Assembly: GCA_963693315.1 (NCBI GenBank)
Contig: OY856186.1
Span: forward strand, 238,889,377-238,953,376
Direction: 5' to 3'
DNA from: Diogma glabrata
Taxonomy: Eukaryota; Arthropoda; Insecta; Diptera; Cylindrotomidae
Length of the DNA stretch: 64,000 nt
Shown here: piece after piece, positions 45,001-55,829 of the stretch
Numbering within the stretch: the stretch's first letter is position 1
How the letters are laid out: every line of letters starts with the position of its first letter
Made by a program: the position numbers and the translations under genes
The notes under the pieces: model-generated
Databases searched by the model: none
What the model was told of the DNA's origin: nothing
What the model saw: only the letters and a program-made list of their open reading frames with translations

Positions 45001-47860
45001 TTGAAATCCATCCAGCGGTTTTCTTGATTCGTCGATTGTGACGGCTGACCGGACGGCCGGCCTACAGACAAACATACTTTTTTTTTGGTTTTTTAGAATC
45101 AGTAGGTCCTAAAACGTCGAGAAATGCCACAAAATGTGGGGGCAAGAGTTTCACTTTTTGGCTCATGAATGTAATACTTAGGTTTTTTCAAAACCGAAGT
45201 AATTGATGACTTTTATCTTATTTTCATTAAAATTATGTGCGAAAGAAATTTTTCTGAGAAGATTAATGTAAAAAAATAAATAGATAAGTTTAAAGTAATT
45301 TTTTTTTAATTTTATTTAAAATGTGCCAAAAAAACAAATATCTTTACAAAAATTTAGAATTAAATAGCGGAAATAGTCAACTAATTTTTAGACTATTTCA
45401 ATTTAGAATTTTTAGTACTAAATAGCATGGATTGGAACACAGTCTAAGCATGATTTGTAACAATTCTGCATCCCAGCTTATGGTTTATCATATCCGGCAA
45501 ATTTGTTTTTCCTTTTTGTATTCGTACAATAGAATTTATGCCTGGTGGGATACTGACTACATCTTTATTCAACGACCTAATTTGGATGAAATTTTAGCAA
45601 AAGATATAGATTTGTATGAGAAGGAACGGATAAGTTTTTGAGCGATAATGACAAAAGTGATGGGTCTTCCGGAGCACTTGTTTTTATGATTAGAACCACG
45701 AAAACTACAAATTAGCCAATAACTGAAGCATTAGATGGATTTAAGCTTACTACATAGAATATTTTGTTTCCATAACTGTGGTAAAGTCAGCCTTTTCATC
45801 AGTTTCGCCAATATGTAGCTTTGAATGCCTTCTTTAGGTCACAAATATTTATATGAATGTTTTTTTGTCAAGTTCTTCAAACTGTTAAAGCTGAAACTCA
45901 AGTTAAGGATCGGTTAAAGTGCTTGTGGCAAGACTGGCTTGAACTTAACTTCGATTCGCGTTATGAATTGTTGAGCATTTGCTGTACTTTGTGAGTTTTG
46001 AACAAATTGCAAGAATTTGCGGCTGCAGTGGTTAGAATTTATTCACTATTAAGCAAAGAAAACGCGTTGTTAAAATCCAGATTATATTTTCGAACGCAGC
46101 GGACGAACTTAGTGAAAAAAAAATTGACACAGTTGACGCAAAGCAGTTCGTTCCGATATGAGGCTTAATTGTCTCACCTTGATATGTACGAAAATTAATT
46201 TTGAAAAATGACAAACTCCGTTTGTTATCATTATCCCACAATAAAATAGATATCTAGTGAGGTTGAGATTTGATTTTAACGAAAACAATAATTACTATAC
46301 CATTACAAGGAGTGAAAGTTCAGCGTAGAATGGAAAAAAACTATCGATCAAAGAAACTTTTAAATTTAATGCAGGGAATCAACAGGTTAAAGTGCAAAAA
46401 ATAAACTACAGAATTATTTCCTACATTTTTTATTGTTATTTTATTTAGTTATTTGAATATAGTTTCTGCATATATGTAGTCATGATTTTTTTTATCGTTT
46501 TCTTTTATTATTATTATTTTATTTTCGTTATTGTAGCAACAGCAGCATGCTTATGAAATTAAGTGAATCTAATTTGGTAACATGAAATCTTAAATTGTTG
46601 ATTTTGAAATATTAGCTAATTTCGTTTAATTAGAAAATAATCGTTACGAACAATTTAATCTACATTTAAATATTTTTTATAAAATGCCAATTTATCTTTC
46701 ACTTATTGATTATGTGAAGATATACTTCGCTTTTGTAAGCTTACTATCACACCAATCGTTTTGATACAGCTATTGTTGTTTTCTTATTTTTGCTTGTTAT
46801 TTTAAATATTATAGTAAAAACCAAACCCAAAGTACTGACTATAAATTTGTAACAATAACATGAAATGTCATTGATACTTTAAGAAATTCATATATGAACA
46901 AAAGAAATAAACATTTTCATAAGACGTCGTTAAACTGGTTGAACGTTTATGATCTATGTTATCATCATATCTTGCAAATATACATTTTAGTAATAACAAT
47001 AATGAAGCTAATAAATAGTTTTACAAAAATGTAAAAATTTACTTTATATGCGTTACAAGGAGATCTATTTAAGCCATTTATGGATGATTATCTTTTAAGT
47101 TTGGACATAAACCTGTTAAAAAAATATCTAAAGGAATGTTTTGTTTGTAAAGATTAGCTTATTTGAAATGATCTACAATTCTTTATAGTTTGTGAATTTT
47201 TAATGATATCGGTATTATGTACCGTACAATATGAGATAGTACAAGTTTCAAGTTTATTTCACGATAGCAATCACGAATTTCTATATCATATCAATGTCAG
47301 TCTAAACAAAAAATAATTGTTTACATATTTATACTTGTTTATGTCTAAATAAATAGTCACGCCTCACATTTAACTATGAACTATTAATTCACAGCACCTG
47401 GCTTACCTATGAAATAATTATTCATTCTGTTCTATTCTACTATATAAATTAGATTTTAGAATCAAGTCAAACATTTATGTTTTATTTATATTTATTATAA
47501 CTTAACAACAAAACTAAACCTAAGCTTTCATGTCAGGTTTTATTTGTAATTTAAAATTTATTCATAGAACAACGAAAATAAATTTTATGGTAAGTTATTA
47601 TTATTAAATAATTTTAGTTTCTCACATTCACCCTTTTGTATTAATATGTACATATTTTTAGGTTATAACCATCTAATTTACACGTCAAATATGATAGCAA
47701 TTATGAACTTATATTACTATAATTTTAAAGTAAATTCCAAATCAAATCAATTTATTATCTTTCACATCGAAATACCTATTTGGATTTCACATTTTTATTT
47801 CGAGAGAATTCTGCAAAAAAATATTACTCGATCAGCTTATTCGTCAAACTTACTTCTAAT
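45001..47860. other. AT-rich stretch, no gene seen
   Basis: GACGGCTGACCGGACGGCCG at 45040-45059 is a conspicuous GC-rich spot, probably the end of the repeat just upstream. The segment 45590-45680 resembles 40020-40140. No coding or RNA feature supported. Confidence 0.4.
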
Positions 47861-48240
47861 TTAAAATATTTGGTATTTTGAGTGTCTTAAAATATTTGGT
47901 ATTCGGTTTGTGTTACTTAAACACGCAAAAACGATTTTTGGAGTAGAAGTTAGACGAAGTTATATCCAAAAAACTGAAATACTAAGGTTGTGTAGCGCCG
48001 CTGGTAAAACGAAATTTTGTCTGAGCTAGCTGCTTAAAAAGAAATTCTATATAACCAATAGAAAGTCTTTTTACGCTACCTAGCATAATTTTTTCTTCTA
48101 GTTAGCTTAGAACAAATCTCATATTACCAGTGGCCTTACACCGCCTTTGTCTTGCATTTTTTCAAAATAAACATTTTAAAAAATTTTAATTTGGTTGAAT
48201 AAATTAAAATAATGATGGTTTGGTCTCCAAAGTATTTAAA

Positions 48241-48533
48241 TTAATTTAATGATAATTTATTTAAAATAAATATAATAATTTTTCTTTTTACAACTTTTTT
48301 AATAATATTTTGTAACATGTTTCAACCATAAATGGTCATTCTCAAACATTTGAAAATATTATTATCTTAAAATGGCAGGTCTAACTTCTACTGAAGAAAT
48401 CGTTTAAGCGCCTTAAAAATTTTTAATTTGGGCCTTAAAAATTTTTAATTTTAATTTAAATAAATTAAAATAATGATAGTTGTAAAAAGAAAAATTATTA
48501 AATTTATTTTAGATAAATTATCATTAAATTCGT
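48241..48533. repeat. Inverted repeat with about 55-bp arms
   Basis: TTTAATGATAATTTATTTAA and adjoining sequence at 48241-48295 is complementary to 48478-48531. Probably a small foldback element. Confidence 0.5.
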
Positions 48534-48539
48534 TTAAGC

Positions 48540-48790
48540 GTGTTTAAATTTTTCCGTTGGTGGTATGAGATTGGTAGAAATTTCTAAGTATCACATCCAG
48601 CACAACACAGTACAACCTTTATATTTTATTTTGTACAAAATGGCGAGACTTCAATTCGAAAAAATGATGTTAGTGTTATAAAATGTTTCGATTAGTAATA
48701 TGAACATTTTTCCTGAGTAGCACATCCAGCACAACTCAGCTCAAGCAGTATACAGCACAACCTTTCTTTTTTATATTTTTCAAAATAAAG
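48540..48790. repeat. Direct duplication of about 100 bp
   Basis: CACATCCAGCACAACWCAG followed by ACAACCTTT and TTATATTTT occurs at about 48591-48640 and again at 48721-48780, with similar upstream sequence. Confidence 0.5.
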
Positions 48791-49762
48791 GGGCTAGGTC
48801 ATCAGATATCAAACATACTCTTTATTGGCTATTTAATTCAGGGTTGACCAAAACAAACGACAAAATGAAATATGGGTTAAGCAAGATTTTTGTTTTTGAT
48901 CGATTGAATTACTTCACGCAATTTTCAAATATCATATAATATAATAAAGAAAGAAATTAATACAATATTTAAATATAATTACATAAATTGTTGCTCGCGT
49001 AACAGGCTACTTACACCTGACCATCACGGGATAGCATCAGAATTCCAAGGTTTTGTAAATAAAATGAGCCGATGGCAACAAAGAAATAGTGTTACATAAA
49101 AATTTTTCAATTTGTAAGACATTTTAAAAAAATTCATGGGAATCGCCACGGAGGGAGTGAACGAGTTCACTCTCAGGTCTTGATTACTAATTATTCATTT
49201 ACTCAAACATGAAGATCATGCTTATTTAAGATTTCATTACTCTATGAGCAATTTCACACAAGTTCAGCAAATTTTTGGGAAATTTCGACTTGACCCCTTT
49301 TAGTTTTGATTAATTTTTGTTTATAAATAAAAAATTTAAGTTCTCTTAGAATTTTTTTTTCGACCAGGGGTCTTCACAGGGTGCCCCTCAATTTTTCGTT
49401 ATTTTGTGATGTGAGTGCATTTTGACGAGCGATTGTAGAAAAACTACTCAATCGGTTTTCATAAACGATATGTCGATGAATAGGTATTAAAAAGAAATTT
49501 TTGAAATTCTGCATTGTTAGTTTTTTAATCCTATTTAATGATGTTACATAAAAAACCAAAATTAAAAGATGGCCTAGCATCTATACCCACTTTTTTTATT
49601 TTTATTAAAATAAAATTGAAGCTTGTTTTTATTTAATTACCTGTGAACGTTAATCCGTTAAGCCGTTAAAAGGAGGTTGTTTTTTTAGATATGCATAATT
49701 GAAAAATTTGAAAAACCTACTTTTAATTTTAAGTAAGTATAGGCGTAAACTAATATGGATTG
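48791..49762. other. Non-coding stretch, no gene seen
   Basis: Nothing supported apart from simple AT-rich sequence. Confidence 0.35.
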
Positions 49763-49970
49763 AGCCGCAATTAGACTATTGCAGTACTCTGCAATATTTC
49801 TGCAATGGTAGTGTGTAAAATACTCATTGCAGAAAAGTTTGACAATGAAGTCATTGCAAAACATTGCAATGTTTTAAAATGAGTTCATTGCCAAACTTTT
49901 CCGCAATTAATATTTTACACACTACCATTGCAGAAATATTGCAGAGTTTTGCAATAGTCTAATTGCGGCT
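49763..49970. mobile_element. 208-bp near-perfect palindrome (MITE) rich in ATTGC
   Basis: The two halves are inverted copies from AGCCGCAATTAGACTATTGC to its complement at 49970, with few mismatches. ATTGC or GCAAT occurs about 14 times. It has no coding capacity and would fold completely as RNA or single-stranded DNA. Confidence 0.75.
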
Positions 49971-51118
49971 TGAAAAATAAATAAAAACCATCTTAAGGAT
50001 TTTAAATTATATATGGCTGTAATTAAGACAAAGATTACAAAAGGTTGAACAGATGCTCAGGTAAACAAATGTAGAGTAATTATATTTGGTCATAAAAAAT
50101 TGGCGTATATAATCTTTATTGATGCCTGCACTACTATTTTTAATCCCATTTTTGTTATATAAATGAAGTTTTAAATTGGTCACTATCAGTTAATTTCTAT
50201 TACTTTAACAAAACTTTCAAAATTTAATTTTTCTAAAATGAGTGAATATAGATGCGTTAAACCATTTTTAAATTCTAAGTGTTCTTAAAATAAATAGAAA
50301 ATCACAGAGAATGTTCGACAACATTTAGATGTTCTTGGGATTAGTGCAATGGATAATAAGCGAATATGTTCATCTTGTTATTTAAATTTAATCAATCAGT
50401 CAACACTACCTTCTGGTTCAGATTTATCAACATCATTAACAGTGGGTGACGATGCAGTATCCAATGACGCATCTTCAAATGAAACATCAGATGAAACGCA
50501 AACCGATCAAGCGATTGGTGCCAGCTTTAATCAAGATTATGTTCAAACACCAAACTTGATTAACTTACAGGGTGATGAGTTAATTAATAATTTAAACATA
50601 CATATTGTGCCGCATATATCGGATCATCTTTCACCTCTTAAAATAAAATTGTGTGGCAGTCTTCACTATAGAAAGCTAAAAGCCGTCCATATAACTAAGT
50701 CTATTCAGGAACGTTTGACTGGAGAAGTATTAAAGTTGTCTGAAAATACAAAAATAAGGCAACGTTATGAAGAAATTATTAGAAACCTAAAGATACATTT
50801 CTACAATAGGGATTATGCTGGAACACAAAAAATGTTGTCAATTTTACCCAAAGAAATGAAAATGCAGGAGATTCAAGATATATTTGGAAGTCATGCTACT
50901 CGTCATTTGGTTGAAAAAAGTAAAAATCTACATGCAAATAATTTTCAGCATTCATCTGCGACGGATAAAAGAGGTGTATCTACAACAGATATTAATATTG
51001 TGGAGCAGTTCTATAAAAGTGATGAAATCAGTAGATTAATGCCAGGCAAACGAGATACAATATCTTTTAAAAAAGGAAATGAGCGCATAAGTCCACAAAA
51101 GCGTTTATTGCTATGTAC

Positions 51119-52704
51119 TGTAATGAAACACTTTAATTAAATGTTACATTAAAAACAAAAATTACGTCACTGGTAACAACGTTGGCCTAAAGGAAAATAA
51201 AAGGAAATATGTATATACACTTACATTTACATTTTTTTTTTTCAAAATTGTTTCGGTTTTCTTGCCCAATAATAACCTTTGAATATTTCGCAATTTAATA
51301 CGGGATTCTGGAATATTTTCTTTATGATTTAAAATTTGGTAGATTTTTAGAAATAATATTAATTATGATTGGAAATCAGTTGATTAAGCACCGCGCTTCG
51401 GTATAAAGTTGATAATAATTCGTTTGTGTTTGATATATTTGATTTCTTTCTTATTAAACAAAAAGAAAATGTGAAATATTTTCTTGATAGTTTTAAATAT
51501 AAAAAAAAATTCAACTTTAATTTTTGTATAGTTTATAATATCTAAAGTTAATTAATTAATTTTAAGAACACAAAATCAGTTTGAAAACAAAATTTTATTA
51601 AAAAAATATATGAAATAAAAAAGAATATATTCATGTTTGTGATAGTCTGAAAACAAAAATTTGTAAAAAAATATATTCATGTTTGTGATGTCATTTTATG
51701 ACCTAACTGGCCAGTGTTAAAATATTGAAATCTAACGAAAAAAATATAGTGATTGTGAAATTATGAAAGGTAACAATTGTAAAGGTAACAATTTTAAAGG
51801 TAACAATTATGTTCTTTACCATTCTGAGGATATCTTTATTTAAACAAATTATCGTATTAACTATTATTTAAACGTTAAAAGCATAAAAAAAAATTCAAGT
51901 GAAAAATAATTCACACATGGGTGATGTTAAGCGATCGACCGTTATAACATGATTTAAATAATCGTAATGATCATAATTTTAATACGGATTTGGTGACGTT
52001 GTGAAGGTGACCAGGAAAGATTTTTTTTTTGTGACTATAGATAGGATATATGATGTTATTTTATATAAATAATACTCGATTTGACATTCAGAATAAATAA
52101 CAAAAAAATAATTTGATTGAACAAAAAATTTTAATTGTTAAGAACAAGAAACGAAAAAAAAGGGGAATACATATCTTGTATTGTTCTTTAATTTATTAAT
52201 GACTTTATTTAATTTAATAGGTGGAGGGTAGGTAAGTTACAATAAATTAGGTTATAATATAAAATTTGAATTTTTTTTTTTGTTAATTTAATTAATTACC
52301 TTAATTAATTTTGGCTATTAAAATTCTATCAAAATAATATTAATAAACATTGTTTCGTTTTTTTTTTTTCTCTTCAATTCAATAAAATGATTTTTGTTAA
52401 AAATCTTTCTTTTATTTCAAAGGAAATATCAAACATGAATTAAGTTTTTAATTTTATAGAGGATGCGTCAAAAGTAGACGTAGTGTCAACGGCGCTAATA
52501 GGTAGGTAGCATCCCAGCGGTTAAAACGGATCTTCACAGGCTATTCATCCCACTCCCAAGCTCCTGAATCCTAAGTCGAGGCAACAACCGCTTTAGAGTC
52601 CTGTGAAGTTCAAAAAAAAAATTTATTTGTAACATTATTGGCACCCTGTGTTGACAGTGTTACAGGTTGTAACATTATTGGCACCCTGTGTTGACAGTGT
52701 TACA
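51119..52704 (+). repeat. 5' LTR, 1586 bp
   Basis: Starts TGTAATGAAACA and ends GTGTTACA. It ends in two 40-bp-spaced units (52628-52664, 52668-52704), each beginning TGTAAC and ending GTTACA. A possible TATA box, TATATAAAT, lies at 52062-52070. A structured segment is listed separately. Confidence 0.9.
52461..52608 (+). promoter_or_regulatory. Candidate RNA pseudoknot in the LTR
   Basis: GGATGC (52461-52466) can pair with GCATCC (52509-52514). AGCGGTT (52516-52522) can pair with AACCGCT (52586-52592). CTTCACAGG (52532-52540) can pair with CCTGTGAAG (52600-52608). The last two helices cross, which makes a pseudoknot. The same bases occur in the 3' LTR. Function unknown; packaging, dimerisation or translation control are possible. 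Confidence 0.4.
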
Positions 52705-52707
52705 AGT

Positions 52708-52717
52708 TGGCGCCCAA
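52708..52717 (+). promoter_or_regulatory. Primer-binding site, tRNA-Lys type
   Basis: TGGCGCCCAA three bases after the LTR matches the start of the site complementary to tRNA-Lys as used by other retroelements. The match weakens after these ten bases. Confidence 0.6.
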
Positions 52718-53678
52718 GCGTTTTATAGAGCTTCCTTCCCAGTTAATTAGTCCCATCCTATTTCCTGTACCATTTCCATTTGAAATTTAATTCGTCACTT
52801 AACTTTCAAATTAGATAAAATTCATTTTTTTTCATTTGTTGATTTTTTGTATGAATTTCATTTCAATAAATTGTTTAACTTATTTAGCTTCTTTTTAAAA
52901 ACATTTTATATAGTCTAAAATGAAAATAAAAATAAATCTATTTCCGCTCTATGCATCGAATATAGTATTTTTATCTATACTTCAAAATTCCAGTCTATCG
53001 GTACATTCGCCATTCATTATTTCCTCTTAAAATGAGTATGAATTTTGTCTTTGCGATACACGATAGAAACAGTACATTTCATAATGTCAATCACCATAAA
53101 GTTCCAGTAATAAATTAATACTGTTTGAATTTATTGGATTGTTTAATATATTATCCCCACCCTTTTCCTCCTTTTCCCTGCTACCTACCTTAAATTATCA
53201 TCTCGTTTAGCAATACCCTAGTGACATTACGTTTGATTTGGCTCATCCTCAACATGCAAAAATATATATACTCATCAATTTTATTTCTTTAATATTTTGG
53301 CACAGCCGTAAAAATTTACTAGTTTATAAAACAAAATATATAAAGAGAAATTCTTTTTTCGAAAAATTTATCAAAAATTTCTCTAACCTGTTATCTATAA
53401 ATCTTCAAGGATAGGCAAGATAACGGAAACGAGTCGTTATATATTTGAGTTTTTTTTATTTACAAAATACATTACTTTAATTTAAAATCATATTATATTA
53501 CAATTTAATTTTAATTTTTGTTTCCTATTTTATCTTTATTTTTTTTTAACGAAAACGTGAATTTTTTTTTGTAGCATTATAGGTTATTAATTTTTTTTTG
53601 CTAATTTTTGCAATACCAACCATTTTTTTTTATTATTGCCTGTGGCAACCGGTTGTAAAAATTTTCTTCAAAGCTATC
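52718..53678 (+). other. 5' leader of the LTR retrotransposon
   Basis: About 0.96 kb between the primer site and gag, without an open frame that I would support. T-rich runs occur near 53450-53600. It probably includes packaging signals. Confidence 0.4.
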
Positions 53679-55829
53679 ATGGACGCTTTCCTTTTAGAAC
53701 GCGACGAGTTGGAAGTCGAGTTAGAGGTGCGCGGTATAGCGATTGATGATCCTATCGCAACTGAAATTTTGCAAAATCGTGTAGTTTCAGAAGAAACCGG
53801 GAAAGGTGAAGCACATTTTAAAATGCACTTTAAGGCCGCAAAGCGGCCGAAAGACGAGCTCGAGACATGTAGTAATAAACTAAAAATTTTGCAAGCAGAT
53901 ATTAGTCAACTAGCTGAACTAGACGTTAGCGAACAATTAGCTTCTGCCCGAAAAATTGAATCACGTCTCTTACATGTTGCGGGTAGACTGAAACGTGCAT
54001 CTACGTCTCCAACATATATGGCCGACGCGAAGAAACTACTTCACTCCTGCGAAAATTTGCTGAGTAGTGTTCAAATATATTTAAATGATTTAGATAAACT
54101 TAATATTTCTATAGAATCTGCTAAGGCTGTTAATGTTGAAAACATGAGTTATAGAAACGATTCCTCAGACGATGATTTTATACCAACCACCAATACGGAC
54201 AATCCAAATCGCTCAACGCAACCAGCACCCAATTCAAAATTGTTACTTATTCCACAATCTTCGCAAGCGCATCCTGAGTATTTAATATCAGAACCAGGCA
54301 GTTCTCGCCAGACATTGGTTAAAGACCAATCATCCGCAATGACTTTTATGATGACTCAACTCCAATTGCTATCACAGCAAGTTGAAATGCTAAGCAAGCA
54401 GTGTGGTAACCTTCAGTCTGGACTAAAGAACGAGGAACCAATACATGTGGCCGCACCTCAGACAAACACCCCATCAAATTTATTATACCCACCAGCTCAG
54501 CAGCTTAAACAATCTTTTCCTAGATATGAAGGCACAACAAACCACCAACCATCACATCCTTCTTCGGTGTACCCGGTAAATTCACAGCTTCCGACGCAAG
54601 CTCAAGTATTTCCACCAAATGCAAGGGCAACCCAATTTCCTCAAGCTCCTCAAATATCAACGTACGCCCCTCATTTACAGTACTCTAGTACAATTAATGT
54701 AGCAACTGCCTCTGGGGCACCTAATATTCCACCTTATGCACAAGACTATGGACAGGCTACTTCCACTGGTATTAGGTATATACCAGACCAGCGTAGTTTG
54801 TCACGGAGTGGTCTGCTCTTTGATGGTTCTCCAACAGGAATACCCATAAATCTCTTTCTCTTTCAACTGGAAACTCTGGCGACTTCTATGAATTTATCGG
54901 CTGAGCAAATACTAATTGAAGTCAGCTTCGTTCTGAAAGGAATTGCTTCCCATTGGTACTGGAGTTATCGACAACAGAACCCTACCGCCAACTGGCATGA
55001 ACTAAGACACCAATTGGTGGAACGCTTTAAACATCGCAGACCGGATTCCGATATTGAGAACAAAATAGATTCACGTAAACAGCTGCCAAACGAGTCTTTC
55101 CTCGAGTTTTATCAGCAAATTTGGAGCCTAACCGTTCAGTTAAGCCCACCTTATTCCGATGCTCAACTTATAAAAGTTTTGCTAAAGAATATGAGACCAG
55201 GCTTAAAATATCAACTTACCGACCGTAAATTTAACAATCTCGGCGACTTAATCAATAGTTGTACAAGCTGGGAAAATACATGGAAAGATTTAAAAATAGA
55301 TCCTGATAACTTTTTACCCCACAAACGAATTAATTTCGGTGCGGACCATCAGATGCATACAACACAAAGACGCCTAGTGAATGCACTGGAAGAAGGTTCT
55401 TATCAAAGAACCAGTAACGATCATCAATTTAGCCAAACCGAACATTATACTGATGCGCAAGTTTCAGAAATGCGCAAACCTGCTTTTAACAATTATAGAA
55501 CTCCACTCGTGGAGCAACCATCAATCCAGAAAAGCTCTACACCAAGCCCAAACCGCACATACGTTATATGTTTCAACTGCGAAGATATTGGTCATCTCTT
55601 CGTTGACTGTCCAGTTCCACCAACGCGTTGGTTTTGTTATAAATGTGGACTTAAGGATACGATCACCCCAAGATGTCCACGTTGTGCGGAAAACGAATCC
55701 CGGGGACAGTGGAGAACTGGGAACCACAGTGCCCCAAGATTTACCCAGCCCAACCGTATTTTGCAGAGTCCTGCTTCTCAACCACCACTAGCGTCAAACA
55801 GACCGATGCTGATGAATCCTCCGAAATAG
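53679..55829 (+). CDS. Gag polyprotein with two zinc knuckles
   Basis: Start chosen at 53679 (MDAFLLERDELEVELEVRG); the frame is open back to 53598 but that upstream stretch reads like a hydrophobic artefact. It gives 716 residues. The N-terminal 170 are helical and charged. Residues about 180-390 are Pro/Gln/Ser-rich and disordered. The capsid-like region (about 400-560) contains GIPINLFLFQLETLATSMNL, HWYWSYRQQNPTANWHELR and ESFLEFYQQIWSLTVQL. Near residue 630 lies a CCHC knuckle, CFNCEDIGHLFVDC, and then CYKCGLKDTITPRCPRC. It forms the particle and binds RNA. Pol follows in the -1 frame. Confidence 0.88.
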   Translation: MDAFLLERDELEVELEVRGIAIDDPIATEILQNRVVSEETGKGEAHFKMHFKAAKRPKDELETCSNKLKILQADISQLAELDVSEQLASARKIESRLLHVAGRLKRASTSPTYMADAKKLLHSCENLLSSVQIYLNDLDKLNISIESAKAVNVENMSYRNDSSDDDFIPTTNTDNPNRSTQPAPNSKLLLIPQSSQAHPEYLISEPGSSRQTLVKDQSSAMTFMMTQLQLLSQQVEMLSKQCGNLQSGLKNEEPIHVAAPQTNTPSNLLYPPAQQLKQSFPRYEGTTNHQPSHPSSVYPVNSQLPTQAQVFPPNARATQFPQAPQISTYAPHLQYSSTINVATASGAPNIPPYAQDYGQATSTGIRYIPDQRSLSRSGLLFDGSPTGIPINLFLFQLETLATSMNLSAEQILIEVSFVLKGIASHWYWSYRQQNPTANWHELRHQLVERFKHRRPDSDIENKIDSRKQLPNESFLEFYQQIWSLTVQLSPPYSDAQLIKVLLKNMRPGLKYQLTDRKFNNLGDLINSCTSWENTWKDLKIDPDNFLPHKRINFGADHQMHTTQRRLVNALEEGSYQRTSNDHQFSQTEHYTDAQVSEMRKPAFNNYRTPLVEQPSIQKSSTPSPNRTYVICFNCEDIGHLFVDCPVPPTRWFCYKCGLKDTITPRCPRCAENESRGQWRTGNHSAPRFTQPNRILQSPASQPPLASNRPMLMNPPK

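Noticed and set aside
52461..52608. LTR pseudoknot as an HDV-like ribozyme
   Set aside because: The helix order is similar, but the short segment between the last two strands leaves no room for P4 or the catalytic-C joint, and no cleavage site fits.
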